A stretch of 64,000 nt of DNA from Streptococcus cristatus. GTDB taxonomy: Bacteria > Bacillota > Bacilli > Lactobacillales > Streptococcaceae. The translations under genes and the position numbers were made by a program. Shown here one piece after another: positions 53,423 through 64,000 of this stretch (its first letter is position 1; each line of letters starts with the position of its first letter). Under the pieces are notes generated by a model. That model did not search any database, had not been told where the DNA came from, and saw nothing but the letters and a program-made list of their open reading frames with translations. The stretch lies in NCBI RefSeq assembly GCF_003943515.1, contig NZ_RJPT01000001.1, forward strand, positions 343,693-407,692. Direction: 5' to 3'.

Positions 53423-54193
53423 ATGTCTGTCTTAGAAATCAAAGATCTTCATGTTGAAATTGAAGGGAAAAAAATTCTCAAAGGAGTAAATCTTACTCTG
53501 AAAACGGGAGAAGTTGCAGCAATCATGGGTCCAAATGGAACAGGGAAATCTACCTTGTCTGCAGCCATTATGGGAAATCCTAACTACGAAGTAACTCAAG
53601 GAGAGGTGCTTTTTGATGGGGTTAATATCTTGGAGCTAGAAGTGGATGAACGGGCTCGTATGGGACTCTTCCTTGCAATGCAGTATCCTAGTGAAATTCC
53701 TGGCATTACTAATGCAGAGTTTCTCCGTGCGGCCATGAATGCTGGCAAGGAAGACGATGAAAAAATCTCTGTCCGTGACTTCATTACTAAACTAGATGAA
53801 AAGATGGAACTGCTCAACATGAAGGAAGAGATGGCTGAGCGCTACCTCAATGAAGGCTTCTCAGGTGGTGAGAAAAAACGTAATGAAATCCTGCAGTTGC
53901 TCATGCTAGAGCCAACTTTTGCGCTTTTGGATGAGATTGACTCAGGTCTGGATATCGACGCTCTTAAGGTCGTGTCTAAAGGGGTCAATGCTATGCGTGG
54001 AGAGGGCTTTGGCGCTATGATCATCACCCACTACCAACGCCTGCTCAACTATATCACTCCAGACGTAGTTCATGTCATGATGGAGGGGAAAGTTGTTCTT
54101 TCTGGCGGTCCAGAATTGGCAGTTCGCTTGGAAAAAGAAGGCTATGCCAAATTGGCTGAAGAGTTGGGCTTCAACTATACTGAAGAAGTCTAG
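53423..54193 (+). CDS. sufC: Fe-S assembly ATPase SufC
   Basis: A 256-residue ABC-type ATPase of the SufBCD scaffold. Walker A GPNGTGKST near residue 36, signature FSGGEKKRNEI, Walker B FALLDEIDSGLDIDAL. First gene of sufCDSUB, the only Fe-S assembly route in streptococci. Confidence 0.97.
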   Translation: MSVLEIKDLHVEIEGKKILKGVNLTLKTGEVAAIMGPNGTGKSTLSAAIMGNPNYEVTQGEVLFDGVNILELEVDERARMGLFLAMQYPSEIPGITNAEFLRAAMNAGKEDDEKISVRDFITKLDEKMELLNMKEEMAERYLNEGFSGGEKKRNEILQLLMLEPTFALLDEIDSGLDIDALKVVSKGVNAMRGEGFGAMIITHYQRLLNYITPDVVHVMMEGKVVLSGGPELAVRLEKEGYAKLAEELGFNYTEEV

Positions 54194-54234
54194 TCAAACA
54201 TTCTTTTGACTTTGATAAAAGATAGGAGAATGAC

Positions 54235-55497
54235 ATGACAAAAGAATTGATTCAAGAATTTTCACAAATTCACGCAGAACCAACATGGTTGACTGATCTC
54301 CGTCAGCAGGCCTTTGACCAGATTGATCAACTGGACTTGCCAGTCATTGAGCGGGTCAAATTTCACCGCTGGAATCTGGGTGACGGCCGTATTAGCAACA
54401 GCGAGCCTTTGACCAGTGTGCCAGATTTTACGGCTCTCGGAGATAATCTCAAGTTTATCCAAATGGGAACCCAAACGGTCCTTGAGCAGCTGCCAGCTGA
54501 TTTGGCAGAGCAAGGTGTGGTCTTCACTGATTTCCACTCTGCTTTGGAAGAAATTCCAGAGTTGGTAGAGAAGCATTTTATGTCCGCAGTCAAGTACGAC
54601 GAGGACAAATTGGCGGCTTATCACACTGCCTATTTCAACAGCGGTGCGGTTCTTTATGTGCCGGACAATGTTGAGATTGACCAGCCGATTGAAGGAATTT
54701 TTTATCAGGATAGCGAAAGCGATGTTCCTTTTAACAAGCATATTTTGATTATAGCAGGCAAGCATTCCAAGGTTAACTACTTGGAACGCTTGGAAACTTA
54801 TGGTGAAGGGTCTGTTCCAGTAACTGCCAATATCACTGTCGAAGTTATTGCTCAGGCTGGAGCTCAGATTAAGTTTTCAGCTATTGATCGTTTGGGCGAA
54901 AATGTAACGGCTTATATCAGTCGTCGTGGCAAGCTGGATAATGATGCCATGATTGACTGGGCTATCGGCGTTATGAACGAAGGCAATGTCGTGGCTGACT
55001 TTGACAGCGACCTCTATGGCAAGGGCAGCCATGCGGATATGAAAGTGGTGGCTCTCTCTAGCGGTAAGCAGGTTCAAGGGATTGACACTCGCGTAACCAA
55101 CTATGGCTGCAATTCTATCGGAAATATCCTGCAGCACGGAGTTATCCTAGAAAAAGGAACCCTGACTTTCAATGGTATCGGCCATATTATCAAAGGGGCT
55201 AAGGGAGCAGATGCTCAGCAGGAAAGCCGGGTTCTCATGCTGTCTGATCAAGCGCGCTCAGATGCTAATCCAATTCTCTTGATTGATGAAAACGATGTGA
55301 CAGCTGGTCACGCGGCTTCTATCGGCCAGGTGGATCCAGAAGATATGTACTACCTCATGAGTCGGGGTCTTGACAAGGCGACGGCTGAACGTTTGGTCGT
55401 GCGTGGCTTCTTGGGCTCAGTAATTGTGGAAATCCCTGTTAAAGAAGTCCGTGATGAAATGATTGAAAATATCGATATTATTCTCGCAAAAAGATAA
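54235..55497 (+). CDS. sufD: Fe-S assembly protein SufD
   Basis: A 420-residue SufD with the right-handed beta-helix core of the SufB/D family (VNYLERLETYGEGSVPVTAN, GKGSHADMKVVALS and [21 protein letters not shown] at the end). Forms the SufBC2D scaffold with SufB and SufC. 41 bases after sufC. Confidence 0.95.
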   Translation: MTKELIQEFSQIHAEPTWLTDLRQQAFDQIDQLDLPVIERVKFHRWNLGDGRISNSEPLTSVPDFTALGDNLKFIQMGTQTVLEQLPADLAEQGVVFTDFHSALEEIPELVEKHFMSAVKYDEDKLAAYHTAYFNSGAVLYVPDNVEIDQPIEGIFYQDSESDVPFNKHILIIAGKHSKVNYLERLETYGEGSVPVTANITVEVIAQAGAQIKFSAIDRLGENVTAYISRRGKLDNDAMIDWAIGVMNEGNVVADFDSDLYGKGSHADMKVVALSSGKQVQGIDTRVTNYGCNSIGNILQHGVILEKGTLTFNGIGHIIKGAKGADAQQESRVLMLSDQARSDANPILLIDENDVTAGHAASIGQVDPEDMYYLMSRGLDKATAERLVVRGFLGSVIVEIPVKEVRDEMIENIDIILAKR

Positions 55498-55526
55498 AAA
55501 GCTGGGCCTTGTCCCGTATTAGTTAG

Positions 55527-57195
<1,669 letters not shown>

Positions 57196-57212
57196 GAATG
57201 TGAAAGGAAATT

Positions 57213-58625
57213 ATGTCAGAAGAAAGAGTAGAACCAAAACCGATTGATCTCGGTGAGTACAAGTTTGGTTTCCATGACGATGTTGAACCTGTTCTCTCGA
57301 CAGGGAAAGGGCTGAATGAAGCGGTCATTCGTGAGCTTTCTGCAGCCAAGGATGAACCAGAGTGGATGCTGGATTTCCGCCTCAAATCCTACGAGGTTTT
57401 CAAGAAAATGCCGATGCAGACTTGGGGTCCAGATTTGTCAGAAATTAATTTTGATGACTTGATTTATTACCAAAAGGCCTCTGATAAGCCTGCTAGAAGC
57501 TGGGATGAAGTGCCTGAGAAGATCAAGGAAACCTTTGAGCGGATTGGGATCCCAGAAGCGGAGCGAGCTTACCTTGCTGGTGCAGCTGCCCAGTATGAGT
57601 CCGAAGTGGTCTACCACAATATGAAGGAAGAGTTCCAAAAACTTGGAATTATCTTCACAGATACCGACTCAGCTCTTAAGGAATACCCAGAGCTCTTCAA
57701 GCAGTATTTTGCTAAGTTGGTTCCGCCGACAGACAACAAGTTGGCTGCCCTTAACTCTGCAGTTTGGTCTGGTGGTACCTTTATCTATGTGCCAAAAGGT
57801 GTTAAGGTAGACATTCCGCTTCAAACCTACTTCCGTATCAACAATGAAAATTCCGGTCAATTTGAACGCACCTTGATTATCGTTGATGAGGGAGCAAGTG
57901 TTCACTACGTAGAAGGGTGTACAGCGCCTACTTATTCAAGCAACAGCTTACATGCGGCTATTGTCGAAATCTTTGCCCTTGACGGTGCCTATATGCGCTA
58001 TACGACGATTCAAAACTGGTCAGATAATGTCTACAACCTTGTAACCAAACGAGCGCGGGCTATGAAAGATGCGACAGTTGAGTGGATTGATGGAAACTTG
58101 GGTGCCAAAACAACCATGAAGTACCCATCTGTTTACCTTGATGGAGAAGGGGCGCGTGGTACCATGCTTTCTATTGCCTTTGCCAATGCTGGTCAGCATC
58201 AGGATACAGGGGCTAAGATGATTCACAATGCGCCACACACCAGCTCATCTATCGTTTCCAAGTCCATTGCCAAGGGCGGAGGTAAGGTAGACTACCGCGG
58301 TCAAGTGACCTTTGCTCGCAATTCTAAGAAATCTGTCAGCCATATCGAGTGTGACACCATTATTATGGATGATTTATCTGCTTCAGACACTATTCCATTT
58401 AATGAAATTCACAACTCGCAGGTGGCTTTGGAGCATGAAGCTAAAGTTTCTAAGATTTCAGAAGAGCAGCTCTACTACCTTATGAGCCGTGGCTTGTCGG
58501 AGTCCGAAGCGACTGAAATGATTGTCATGGGCTTTGTCGAGCCCTTCACCAAGGAACTGCCAATGGAATACGCTGTTGAGCTCAACCGTCTCATCAGCTA
58601 TGAAATGGAAGGGTCAGTTGGATAA
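57213..58625 (+). CDS. sufB: Fe-S assembly scaffold SufB
   Basis: A 470-residue SufB. Conserved stretches [20 protein letters not shown] (Cys of the channel), [16 protein letters not shown] and [17 protein letters not shown], and the C-terminal [19 protein letters not shown] shared with SufD. Cluster assembly occurs at the SufB-SufD interface. Last gene of the operon, with a strong terminator. Confidence 0.97.
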   Translation: MSEERVEPKPIDLGEYKFGFHDDVEPVLSTGKGLNEAVIRELSAAKDEPEWMLDFRLKSYEVFKKMPMQTWGPDLSEINFDDLIYYQKASDKPARSWDEVPEKIKETFERIGIPEAERAYLAGAAAQYESEVVYHNMKEEFQKLGIIFTDTDSALKEYPELFKQYFAKLVPPTDNKLAALNSAVWSGGTFIYVPKGVKVDIPLQTYFRINNENSGQFERTLIIVDEGASVHYVEGCTAPTYSSNSLHAAIVEIFALDGAYMRYTTIQNWSDNVYNLVTKRARAMKDATVEWIDGNLGAKTTMKYPSVYLDGEGARGTMLSIAFANAGQHQDTGAKMIHNAPHTSSSIVSKSIAKGGGKVDYRGQVTFARNSKKSVSHIECDTIIMDDLSASDTIPFNEIHNSQVALEHEAKVSKISEEQLYYLMSRGLSESEATEMIVMGFVEPFTKELPMEYAVELNRLISYEMEGSVG

Positions 58626-58650
58626 AAAGAGGCGTTAGCCTCTTTTTAAT
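58624..58650 (+). terminator. suf operon terminator
   Basis: AAAAAGAGGC-GTTA-GCCTCTTTTT stem-loop. Confidence 0.92.
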
Positions 58651-58787
58651 TGTGAATAAATCTTTGCTTAAGAAAAGTATTTAAAAGATTTAGAGGACCT
58701 GTTAAACAGTAGCGGAATACTCGATTGCGAGTTAACCCTCAAAGAACTTTTTTTGATTACGTTAAACGTTTACAAACCATACAAATA

Positions 58788-58811
58788 ACCGCGAATCAAT
58801 TGATTCGCGGT
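58788..58811 (-). terminator. dacA-like gene terminator
   Basis: Perfect 24-bp palindrome (arms ACCGCGAATCAA / TTGATTCGCGGT) just after the minus-strand gene's stop. The flanking T-run is weak, so it could equally be a protein site. Confidence 0.65.
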
Positions 58812-58818
58812 ATCTCTT

Positions 58819-60096
58819 TTATAACTTCTCATTGACAAAGCGGATAAAATCGTTCCACCAGACTTTGAAAATGATAGCTTTTTCAACCTTTTTTTCTGTA
58901 ATCATAGAAATAGAAGTTTTCTTATTTTCGATGTAGCCCTGGCCGATTGGCTCAGAATCTGTATAAGTGAGGGTGCCCACTACACTACCCTTTTTCAAGG
59001 GTGCCTGCAGCTCCTGTGGACTTGGAGTAAAGGTGACTTTATGTTCAGCCTGATTGGCTATCCGTTCTAAGATTACCAAGTCCTCACTGGCAACTGCAGC
59101 GACTTTATCCTCTTGACTGTCTCTAACAGCTACTTGAGAGTTATTGTATCTTTCCCCTTTTTTGACAAGGACTGTAGGAGAGAAATTTTGTGTAACGTAG
59201 GTCATTAGGCTAGATGTAACGCCAAAACGGGTATTAGGGTCGTTATCTTCCTGTGCGACCCCTAAAACGACTGTGATCAATCGCATCCCTTTTTCACTTG
59301 TCACACCGACAAATGAAGCACCATTCTGCTCAGACCCGCCTGTCTTCAAACCCTTCACTCCTGTCCGAAAACTAGGAGAACCTTCCAACATTAAATTAGG
59401 ATTTTCTAGTTGGATTCCTGCAAAATTCACATGAGATTTGGAAGTGACGCCAAGGACCTCTGGGTAGTCATCAATCAGATGTGAGGCAATCACGGCTATA
59501 TCATAAGCACTGAACTTATTGACAGTTTCTTGTTTTTTCTTGCTTTTAGAATTCTCTGCGGACTCCTCTTCGTTATTGGTAGTTTCTAGCGAACCATCTA
59601 GTAAACGAATATCCGTACCAGTAGCATTTACAATGATTGCATCAGAAATATTCCATTCCTTGAGTTTAGCTTTCATCATCTTGACGAAATTTTCTTCACT
59701 TCCAGCAACTTTTTCTGCCAGAGCGATGGTAGCACTGTTGGCGCTTGCTAAAAGAGAAGCATTCAGTAAGTCCTTTACCTTGTAGCGACGCGCTTCCAGA
59801 GGCAGGTTCGCGATAGAGGGATTTACTGTCAGCTGGTAAGCATAATCAGAGATATCAACCTCAGTTTCTAGGCTCAGTTTGCCATCAGCAATGGCCTCGT
59901 AAACCAGATAAGCAGTCAAGATGTTAGTGATAGCACCGACTTCTAGTGGGCTTGTAGCCTCCTTTTCATAGAGGATTTTTCCTGAGTTTGCATCGACAGC
60001 AATGGCGCTTTTAGCGGCAATTTCATAGTCATCTGCTAGAACAGGCTTGGCAATCAGACCAAAGAATAGCAGTAGGAATACAAAAAATTTTTTCAT
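58819..60096 (-). CDS. DacA/PBP3-like protein lacking the catalytic SxxK motif
   Basis: A 425-residue homologue of streptococcal D-alanyl-D-alanine carboxypeptidase DacA (PBP3), in the position (next to sufB) where dacA is found in pneumococcus. Signal peptide ends near ADDYEI; a C-terminal amphipathic anchor ends VWWNDFIRFVNEKL. The catalytic S-I-T-K motif of relatives is A-I-T-N here (Ala55 at 59932-59934, Asn58 at 59923-59925), so both the acylated Ser and the general-base Lys are lost. The other motifs remain: SAN (118-120) and KTG (251-253). The frame is otherwise intact, with a Ser/Lys-rich insertion (about 172-192). Probably a non-enzymatic paralogue. Confidence 0.9.
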   Translation of the reverse strand: MKKFFVFLLLFFGLIAKPVLADDYEIAAKSAIAVDANSGKILYEKEATSPLEVGAITNILTAYLVYEAIADGKLSLETEVDISDYAYQLTVNPSIANLPLEARRYKVKDLLNASLLASANSATIALAEKVAGSEENFVKMMKAKLKEWNISDAIIVNATGTDIRLLDGSLETTNNEEESAENSKSKKKQETVNKFSAYDIAVIASHLIDDYPEVLGVTSKSHVNFAGIQLENPNLMLEGSPSFRTGVKGLKTGGSEQNGASFVGVTSEKGMRLITVVLGVAQEDNDPNTRFGVTSSLMTYVTQNFSPTVLVKKGERYNNSQVAVRDSQEDKVAAVASEDLVILERIANQAEHKVTFTPSPQELQAPLKKGSVVGTLTYTDSEPIGQGYIENKKTSISMITEKKVEKAIIFKVWWNDFIRFVNEKL

Positions 60097-60337
60097 TTCT
60101 TTCCCCTAGATTAGTAATAAATCTATTGTAACATAAAAAAGCCGATATTTTGATAATCCTATTCAAGAATCCTTGTAAAATATTGAACAGGTTATTATTT
60201 ATAATATTTTTTGTATTTTTATGAAAATATATGAAAATGCATAGAAATTTTCCTATATTTTGTTTCAATAAAAATAAGAAAAATGCATAGAATTTTAAAA
60301 TTTTCTTAAATAAGACTTGTATTTGTCTAAAAATGAT

Positions 60338-60347
60338 GTATAATAAT
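60338..60347 (+). promoter_or_regulatory. -10 of the oligopeptide-binding gene
   Basis: TATAAT around 60340, with TTGTAT about 16 bases upstream, in a very AT-rich 280-base gap after the dacA-like start. Nothing else supported in that gap. Confidence 0.55.
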
Positions 60348-60374
60348 ACATAATCTAAAGAAGGAGATTTGCTC

Positions 60375-62333
60375 ATGAAAAAATCTAAATGGTTGGCTAT
60401 TACTGGTTTGGTTGCAGCATCAGCGCTATTCTTAGCTGCTTGTGGCAAGTCAAGCACCAGCTCGGCAAAGACATATTCTTATGTCTATAATACAGATCCA
60501 GATACATTGGATTATGTAAACTCCAATCGCTCCTCCACTTCTGACGTCATTGCCAATTTGGTCGACGGTCTTTTAGAAAATGATCAATATGGGAATCTTA
60601 TCCCTTCATTGGCTGAAGACTGGACTGTGTCTAAAGATGGCCTAACTTATACTTATAAGTTGCGTAAGGACGCTAAATGGTACACAGCAGAAGGTGAAGA
60701 ATATGCTGCTGTCAAGGCACAAGACTTTGTAACAGGGCTCAAGCACGCTGCAGATGAAAAATCAGAAGCATTACCAATCGTGCAAAACTCTATCAAGGGA
60801 TTAGCTGCTTATATCAAAGGGGAAAGCAATGATTTCTCTACTGTAGGTGTCAAGGCAATCGACGACTATACAGTCCAATACACCCTGAATCAGCCAGAAA
60901 GTTACTGGAATTCTAAGACAACCATGGGCATTCTCTTCCCAATTAACGAAGAATTTCTAAAGAAAGAAGGCAAGGACTTTGGTACCGTGAAACCTTCCGG
61001 TATCCTCTACAATGGTCCGTATGTATTAAAGTCATTTACTTCTAAGTCTGTTATCGAATATTCTAAAAACCAAAACTATTGGGACAAGGACAATGTGAAG
61101 ATCGAAGATGTCAAGTTGACTTACTACGATGGTTCTGACCAAGAGTCGTTGATCCGTAACTTTACTGATGGTGCATACACACAAGCTCGTCTCTATCCGA
61201 CTAGCTCAAACTATGCATCAGTAGAAAAGAAATACAAAGACAACATCATCTTTACTCCACAAAACTCAACTAGCTATTTCTATGCCTTTAACTTGAATCG
61301 TCAGGCTTATAGCCACACTTCTAAGACAGATGCCCAAAAGGCTGCCAGCAAAGAAGCAATTCAAAATAAAGACTTTCGCCAAGCAATTAACTTCGCTTTT
61401 GACCGTAAATCCTTTGGTGCTCAGATGAATGGTAATGAAGGAGCAACGAAGATCATCAGAAGCCTGCTTGTACCTCCTAGTTTTGTGCAAGTAGATGGCA
61501 AGGATTTCTCGGATGTTGTTGAATCACAGCTGGCTTCTTATGGGGATGAATGGCAAGGTGTCAAATTAGCTGATGCCCAAGATAGCATTTACAACCCAGA
61601 AAAGGCCAAGGCAGAATTTGCTAAAGCAAAAGAAGCTTTGCAAGCACAGGGAGTTGAATTCCCGATTCATCTAGATGTACCAGTTGACCAGACAGATAAA
61701 ATCATGGTACAACGGACCAACTCTTTCAAACAATCTGTTGAGGCAGCTCTAGGCCAAGAAAACGTTGTGATTGACGTGCATCAAATGTCATCAGACGATT
61801 TTGATAACTCTACTTACTTTGCAGAAACAGCTGCCCAAAAGGACTATGACCTCAATATGTCTGGTTGGTCAGCAGACTATCAAGATCCAGTGACTTACTT
61901 GAATATCTTTAACCCAGAAACAGGGGATATCTTGGACAATATTGGTCTGACAAAAGGTCAAAACCAAGATCTTGCTTCTAAGGTTGGTTTAACGGACTAC
62001 AAAGCGCTTTTGGATCAGGCAGATGCAGAAAAGCAAGATACCAATGCTCGCTATACGAAGTATGCAGCAGCGCAGGCTTGGTTAACAGATAGTTCTATTG
62101 TGATCCCATCTATTTCTGCAGGGGCTTCACCAATGGTTCAAAAGGTCGTACCATTTACCAAAGCCTACTCTTATGTAGGTATCAAGGGTGATGTCTATGT
62201 ATTTAAGGGAATGGAGCTTCAAGATAAGGTTCTGACAGTAGCTGATTATCAAAAAGCTTTGGAAAAATGGGAAAAAGAAAAAGAAGAATCAAATAAAAAA
62301 GCTCAAGAAGAGTTAGCAAGTCACGTTAAGTAA
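60375..62333 (+). CDS. Oligopeptide-binding lipoprotein (AmiA/AliA/OppA type)
   Basis: A 652-residue SBP_bac_5 solute-binding lipoprotein. Lipobox LAAC (Cys25), then YVYNTDPDTLDYVNSN and VTGLKHAADEKSEAL, and the oligopeptide-binding family stretches characteristic of streptococcal AliA/AmiA/HppA. ATG 60375 has AAGGAG eight bases upstream. No permease or ATPase follows, so it is one of the orphan binding proteins that share the Ami transporter. Oligopeptide pheromones for Rgg systems enter by this route in streptococci. Confidence 0.94.
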   Translation: MKKSKWLAITGLVAASALFLAACGKSSTSSAKTYSYVYNTDPDTLDYVNSNRSSTSDVIANLVDGLLENDQYGNLIPSLAEDWTVSKDGLTYTYKLRKDAKWYTAEGEEYAAVKAQDFVTGLKHAADEKSEALPIVQNSIKGLAAYIKGESNDFSTVGVKAIDDYTVQYTLNQPESYWNSKTTMGILFPINEEFLKKEGKDFGTVKPSGILYNGPYVLKSFTSKSVIEYSKNQNYWDKDNVKIEDVKLTYYDGSDQESLIRNFTDGAYTQARLYPTSSNYASVEKKYKDNIIFTPQNSTSYFYAFNLNRQAYSHTSKTDAQKAASKEAIQNKDFRQAINFAFDRKSFGAQMNGNEGATKIIRSLLVPPSFVQVDGKDFSDVVESQLASYGDEWQGVKLADAQDSIYNPEKAKAEFAKAKEALQAQGVEFPIHLDVPVDQTDKIMVQRTNSFKQSVEAALGQENVVIDVHQMSSDDFDNSTYFAETAAQKDYDLNMSGWSADYQDPVTYLNIFNPETGDILDNIGLTKGQNQDLASKVGLTDYKALLDQADAEKQDTNARYTKYAAAQAWLTDSSIVIPSISAGASPMVQKVVPFTKAYSYVGIKGDVYVFKGMELQDKVLTVADYQKALEKWEKEKEESNKKAQEELASHVK

Positions 62334-62341
62334 CAGAAAAG

Positions 62342-62520
62342 GAGAGTGGGACAGAAATCGGTAATTGGTTAGAATTCGATTTCGTCGTCCCACCTCCGCA
62401 CAGTTGAGTAGGGCTGTAAAAGCTGATGAAATCAGCGTAGTAGAGCCCACTCAACCACTGCGCCTTGCTCGACAATCCAAAGACAATTGAGAGGCTAGGA
62501 CTTTTGTCCCAGCCTCTTTT
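62342..62520 (+). repeat. Three-hairpin intergenic repeat, copy 3
   Basis: Same element as 35095-35273, directly downstream of the oligopeptide-binding gene, again ending in GTCCCAGCCTCTTTTT. Differs from copy 2 at only a few positions. Confidence 0.93.
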
Positions 62521-62589
62521 TAAAGTATAAAATCCTATATTTCGTTTCTCTTTCTGAACTGTTGAGTTTCTCCTTAAGGAGAAATAAGA

Positions 62590-62616
62590 AAAGGTCCGAT
62601 TGTTTCGGACCTTTCG
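62590..62616 (-). terminator. serS terminator
   Basis: AAAGGTCCGA and TCGGACCTTT stem just after the serS stop on the minus strand. Confidence 0.85.
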
Positions 62617-62620
62617 TTGC

Positions 62621-63898
62621 TTATTTTGGTGTGATGACTTCCAAACCGCCCATGTAAGGACGTAGAACTTCAGGAATGGTCACAGAACCATCTTCATTTT
62701 GGTAATTTTCTAAGATAGCAGCGACTGTGCGTCCAACAGCCAGTCCAGACCCGTTGAGAGTATGAAGGAGTTTGACCTTGCCATCTGCTTCGTCACGGTA
62801 GCGGATTTGTGCTCGACGAGCTTGGAAATCTTCTGTGTTAGAGCAGCTAGAGATTTCACGGTAGGTGTTCTGAGCTGGAATCCAGACTTCCAAGTCGTAG
62901 GTTTTAGCAGCTGAGAAGCCCATGTCGCCAGTAGAGAGAGCAACGACACGGTAAGGCAGATTGAGCTTTTGTAGGATGTTTTCTGCATTGGCAGTCATCT
63001 TTTCTAGCTCTTCATAAGATTCTTCTGGCTTGGCAAATTTCACCATTTCAACCTTGTGGAATTGGTGCAGGCGGATGAGACCACGTGTGTCACGACCGGC
63101 AGAACCAGCTTCAGAGCGGAATGATGGGCTCATAGCTGTGAAGTAGATTGGCAATTCTTTGCCATCTAAAATTTCATCTCGATAGTAGTTGGTCAGTGGA
63201 ACTTCAGCAGTCGGAATCAGAACGAAGTTAGTATCGCTTAGCTCAAAGGTATCTTCTTTGAACTTAGGATATTGCCCAGTACCAAACATAGAGTCATGGT
63301 TGACCATATAGGGAGTGATGACCTCCGTATAGCCTTCTTTGCCATGCTCATCCAGCATGAAGTTGTAGATAGCGCGCTCTAATCGAGCTCCCAAGCCCTT
63401 GTAGAAGAGGAAGCGGGCTCCCGTAACTTTTGCGCCACGTTCCCAGTCTAAGATGTCCAAATCCTCGCCCAAATCCCAGTGAGCCTTAGCTTCGAAGTCA
63501 AATTGGCGAGGTGTACCCCAGCGGCGGACTTCTACATTGTCATCCTCGTCTGCCCCGACTGGCACGCTATCGTGCGGAATATTTGGCAGGGTTGTGGTGA
63601 ACTCGGTCAATTTAGCATCTAATTCAGTCAAAGTAGCATCCAAGTCCTTGACTTGGGCAGATAGTTTTTGCATGGCTGTAATCTTGTCATCTGCATTTTC
63701 TTTGTTGCGCTTGGCTTGGGCAATCTCTGCAGAAACGGTGTTGCGTTCTGCTTTGAGATTTTCTACTTTCACCAGTAAATCACGTCGTTGCTCATCAATT
63801 TCCTTCATTTGATTGAGCACATCAGCTGCTACGCCACGGGTAGCTAATTTCTCTGCGACAGCATCAAAGTCTGTCCGAATACGTTTTAAATCTAACAT
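62621..63898 (-). CDS. serS: Seryl-tRNA synthetase
   Basis: A 425-residue class II synthetase. N-terminal tRNA-binding coiled coil (about residues 28-100), class II motif 2 ([16 protein letters not shown], Arg) and motif 3 ([16 protein letters not shown]) near the end. ATG 63898 ([11 protein letters not shown]) follows GGAGG; the upstream extension reads through the T-box leader. Controlled by the T-box upstream. Confidence 0.96.
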   Translation of the reverse strand: MLDLKRIRTDFDAVAEKLATRGVAADVLNQMKEIDEQRRDLLVKVENLKAERNTVSAEIAQAKRNKENADDKITAMQKLSAQVKDLDATLTELDAKLTEFTTTLPNIPHDSVPVGADEDDNVEVRRWGTPRQFDFEAKAHWDLGEDLDILDWERGAKVTGARFLFYKGLGARLERAIYNFMLDEHGKEGYTEVITPYMVNHDSMFGTGQYPKFKEDTFELSDTNFVLIPTAEVPLTNYYRDEILDGKELPIYFTAMSPSFRSEAGSAGRDTRGLIRLHQFHKVEMVKFAKPEESYEELEKMTANAENILQKLNLPYRVVALSTGDMGFSAAKTYDLEVWIPAQNTYREISSCSNTEDFQARRAQIRYRDEADGKVKLLHTLNGSGLAVGRTVAAILENYQNEDGSVTIPEVLRPYMGGLEVITPK

Positions 63899-63904
63899 AA
63901 AACC

Positions 63905-64000
63905 TCCAAAAAATAAAAGCACACCGAGGAAACTGTTGGAGCGGCTAGGCCGCGGTTCCATCCAACTTCACAGGTGTGCACTTGATTATGTATGTAGTTG
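63905..64000 (-). promoter_or_regulatory. serS T-box riboswitch (partial)
   Basis: On the minus strand TGGAACCGCGG (63950-63960) is the conserved T-box sequence. The terminator GCACACC/GGTGTGC (63919-63979) precedes TTTTATTTTTT. Uncharged tRNA-Ser binding would favour antitermination. The specifier stem lies beyond the window edge. Confidence 0.92.

Noticed and set aside
61266..61490. Antisense frame within the oligopeptide-binding gene
   Set aside because: Shadow of a conserved gene with no translation signals.

Overview
The window is chromosomal DNA of a Streptococcus, most likely an oral species of the Mitis/Sanguinis type; I cannot name the species. The support is the low-GC Firmicute gene style, gene neighbourhoods typical of streptococci (mecA-rgpG-sufCDSUB-dacA, ilvBN-ilvC-ilvA, rplM-rpsI), a BOX-type repeat, an L13 leader and a serS T-box leader. 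No rRNA genes and no CRISPR array are visible; there is one tRNA (Thr, CGT).

Layout. 1-3313 (minus): recD2 (cut by the window edge), lepB, rnhC. 3404-8015: a bacteriocin locus with two double-glycine peptides, a ComA-type peptidase/exporter and a ComB-type accessory protein. The peptide promoter carries a palindrome matching the ComR (ECom) box. 8083-10571: a TetR regulator with a two-gene ABC transporter. 10599-15449: housekeeping genes (Nudix, truA, HMP/pyridoxine kinase with an ECF S-component, DUF436, tig). 15570-17730: an AT-rich accessory patch with an Rgg-type regulator, a divergent small peptide frame, a secreted protein, a hairpin repeat and a 42-bp minisatellite. 17865-20712: rlmB, degV, rplM, rpsI.

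20700-28915 is an accretion island at the 3' end of rpsI. It holds a copper operon (copY-copB) between IS-like inverted repeats, a cadmium operon (cadD-cadX), fragments of a TMEM175-like channel gene, a K+ channel gene and a DUF389 gene. Two extra copies of the rpsI 3' end with different synonymous codons, a 51-bp direct repeat of the rpsI end and downstream DNA, and an integrase remnant indicate successive site-specific integrations.

29039-35087: CsbD, DUF421/DUF3290, tRNA-Thr, SemiSWEET, a LytTR-LiaF pair, rpmB, yloU and fakA. 35382-39810: a lipoprotein behind a simple-sequence tract, then a six-gene operon (two tiny membrane proteins, ABC ATPase, permease, DesK-type kinase, NarL-type regulator) with a candidate response-regulator site in its promoter. 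39891-44650: the isoleucine/valine operon with a CodY box and a BOX element. 44744-48361: SPFH protein, a small basic protein and an amino-acid ABC transporter. 48492-53339: DUF2207 protein, uppP, mecA, rgpG. 53423-58625: sufCDSUB. 58819-60096 encodes a DacA/PBP3 homologue whose catalytic SxxK motif reads A-I-T-N, so it is probably a pseudoenzyme. The window ends with an oligopeptide-binding lipoprotein and serS.

The points most worth checking are the ComR-like operator on the two-peptide bacteriocin, the serial rpsI attachment scars, the catalytically dead DacA, and a modular three-hairpin repeat present in three copies.
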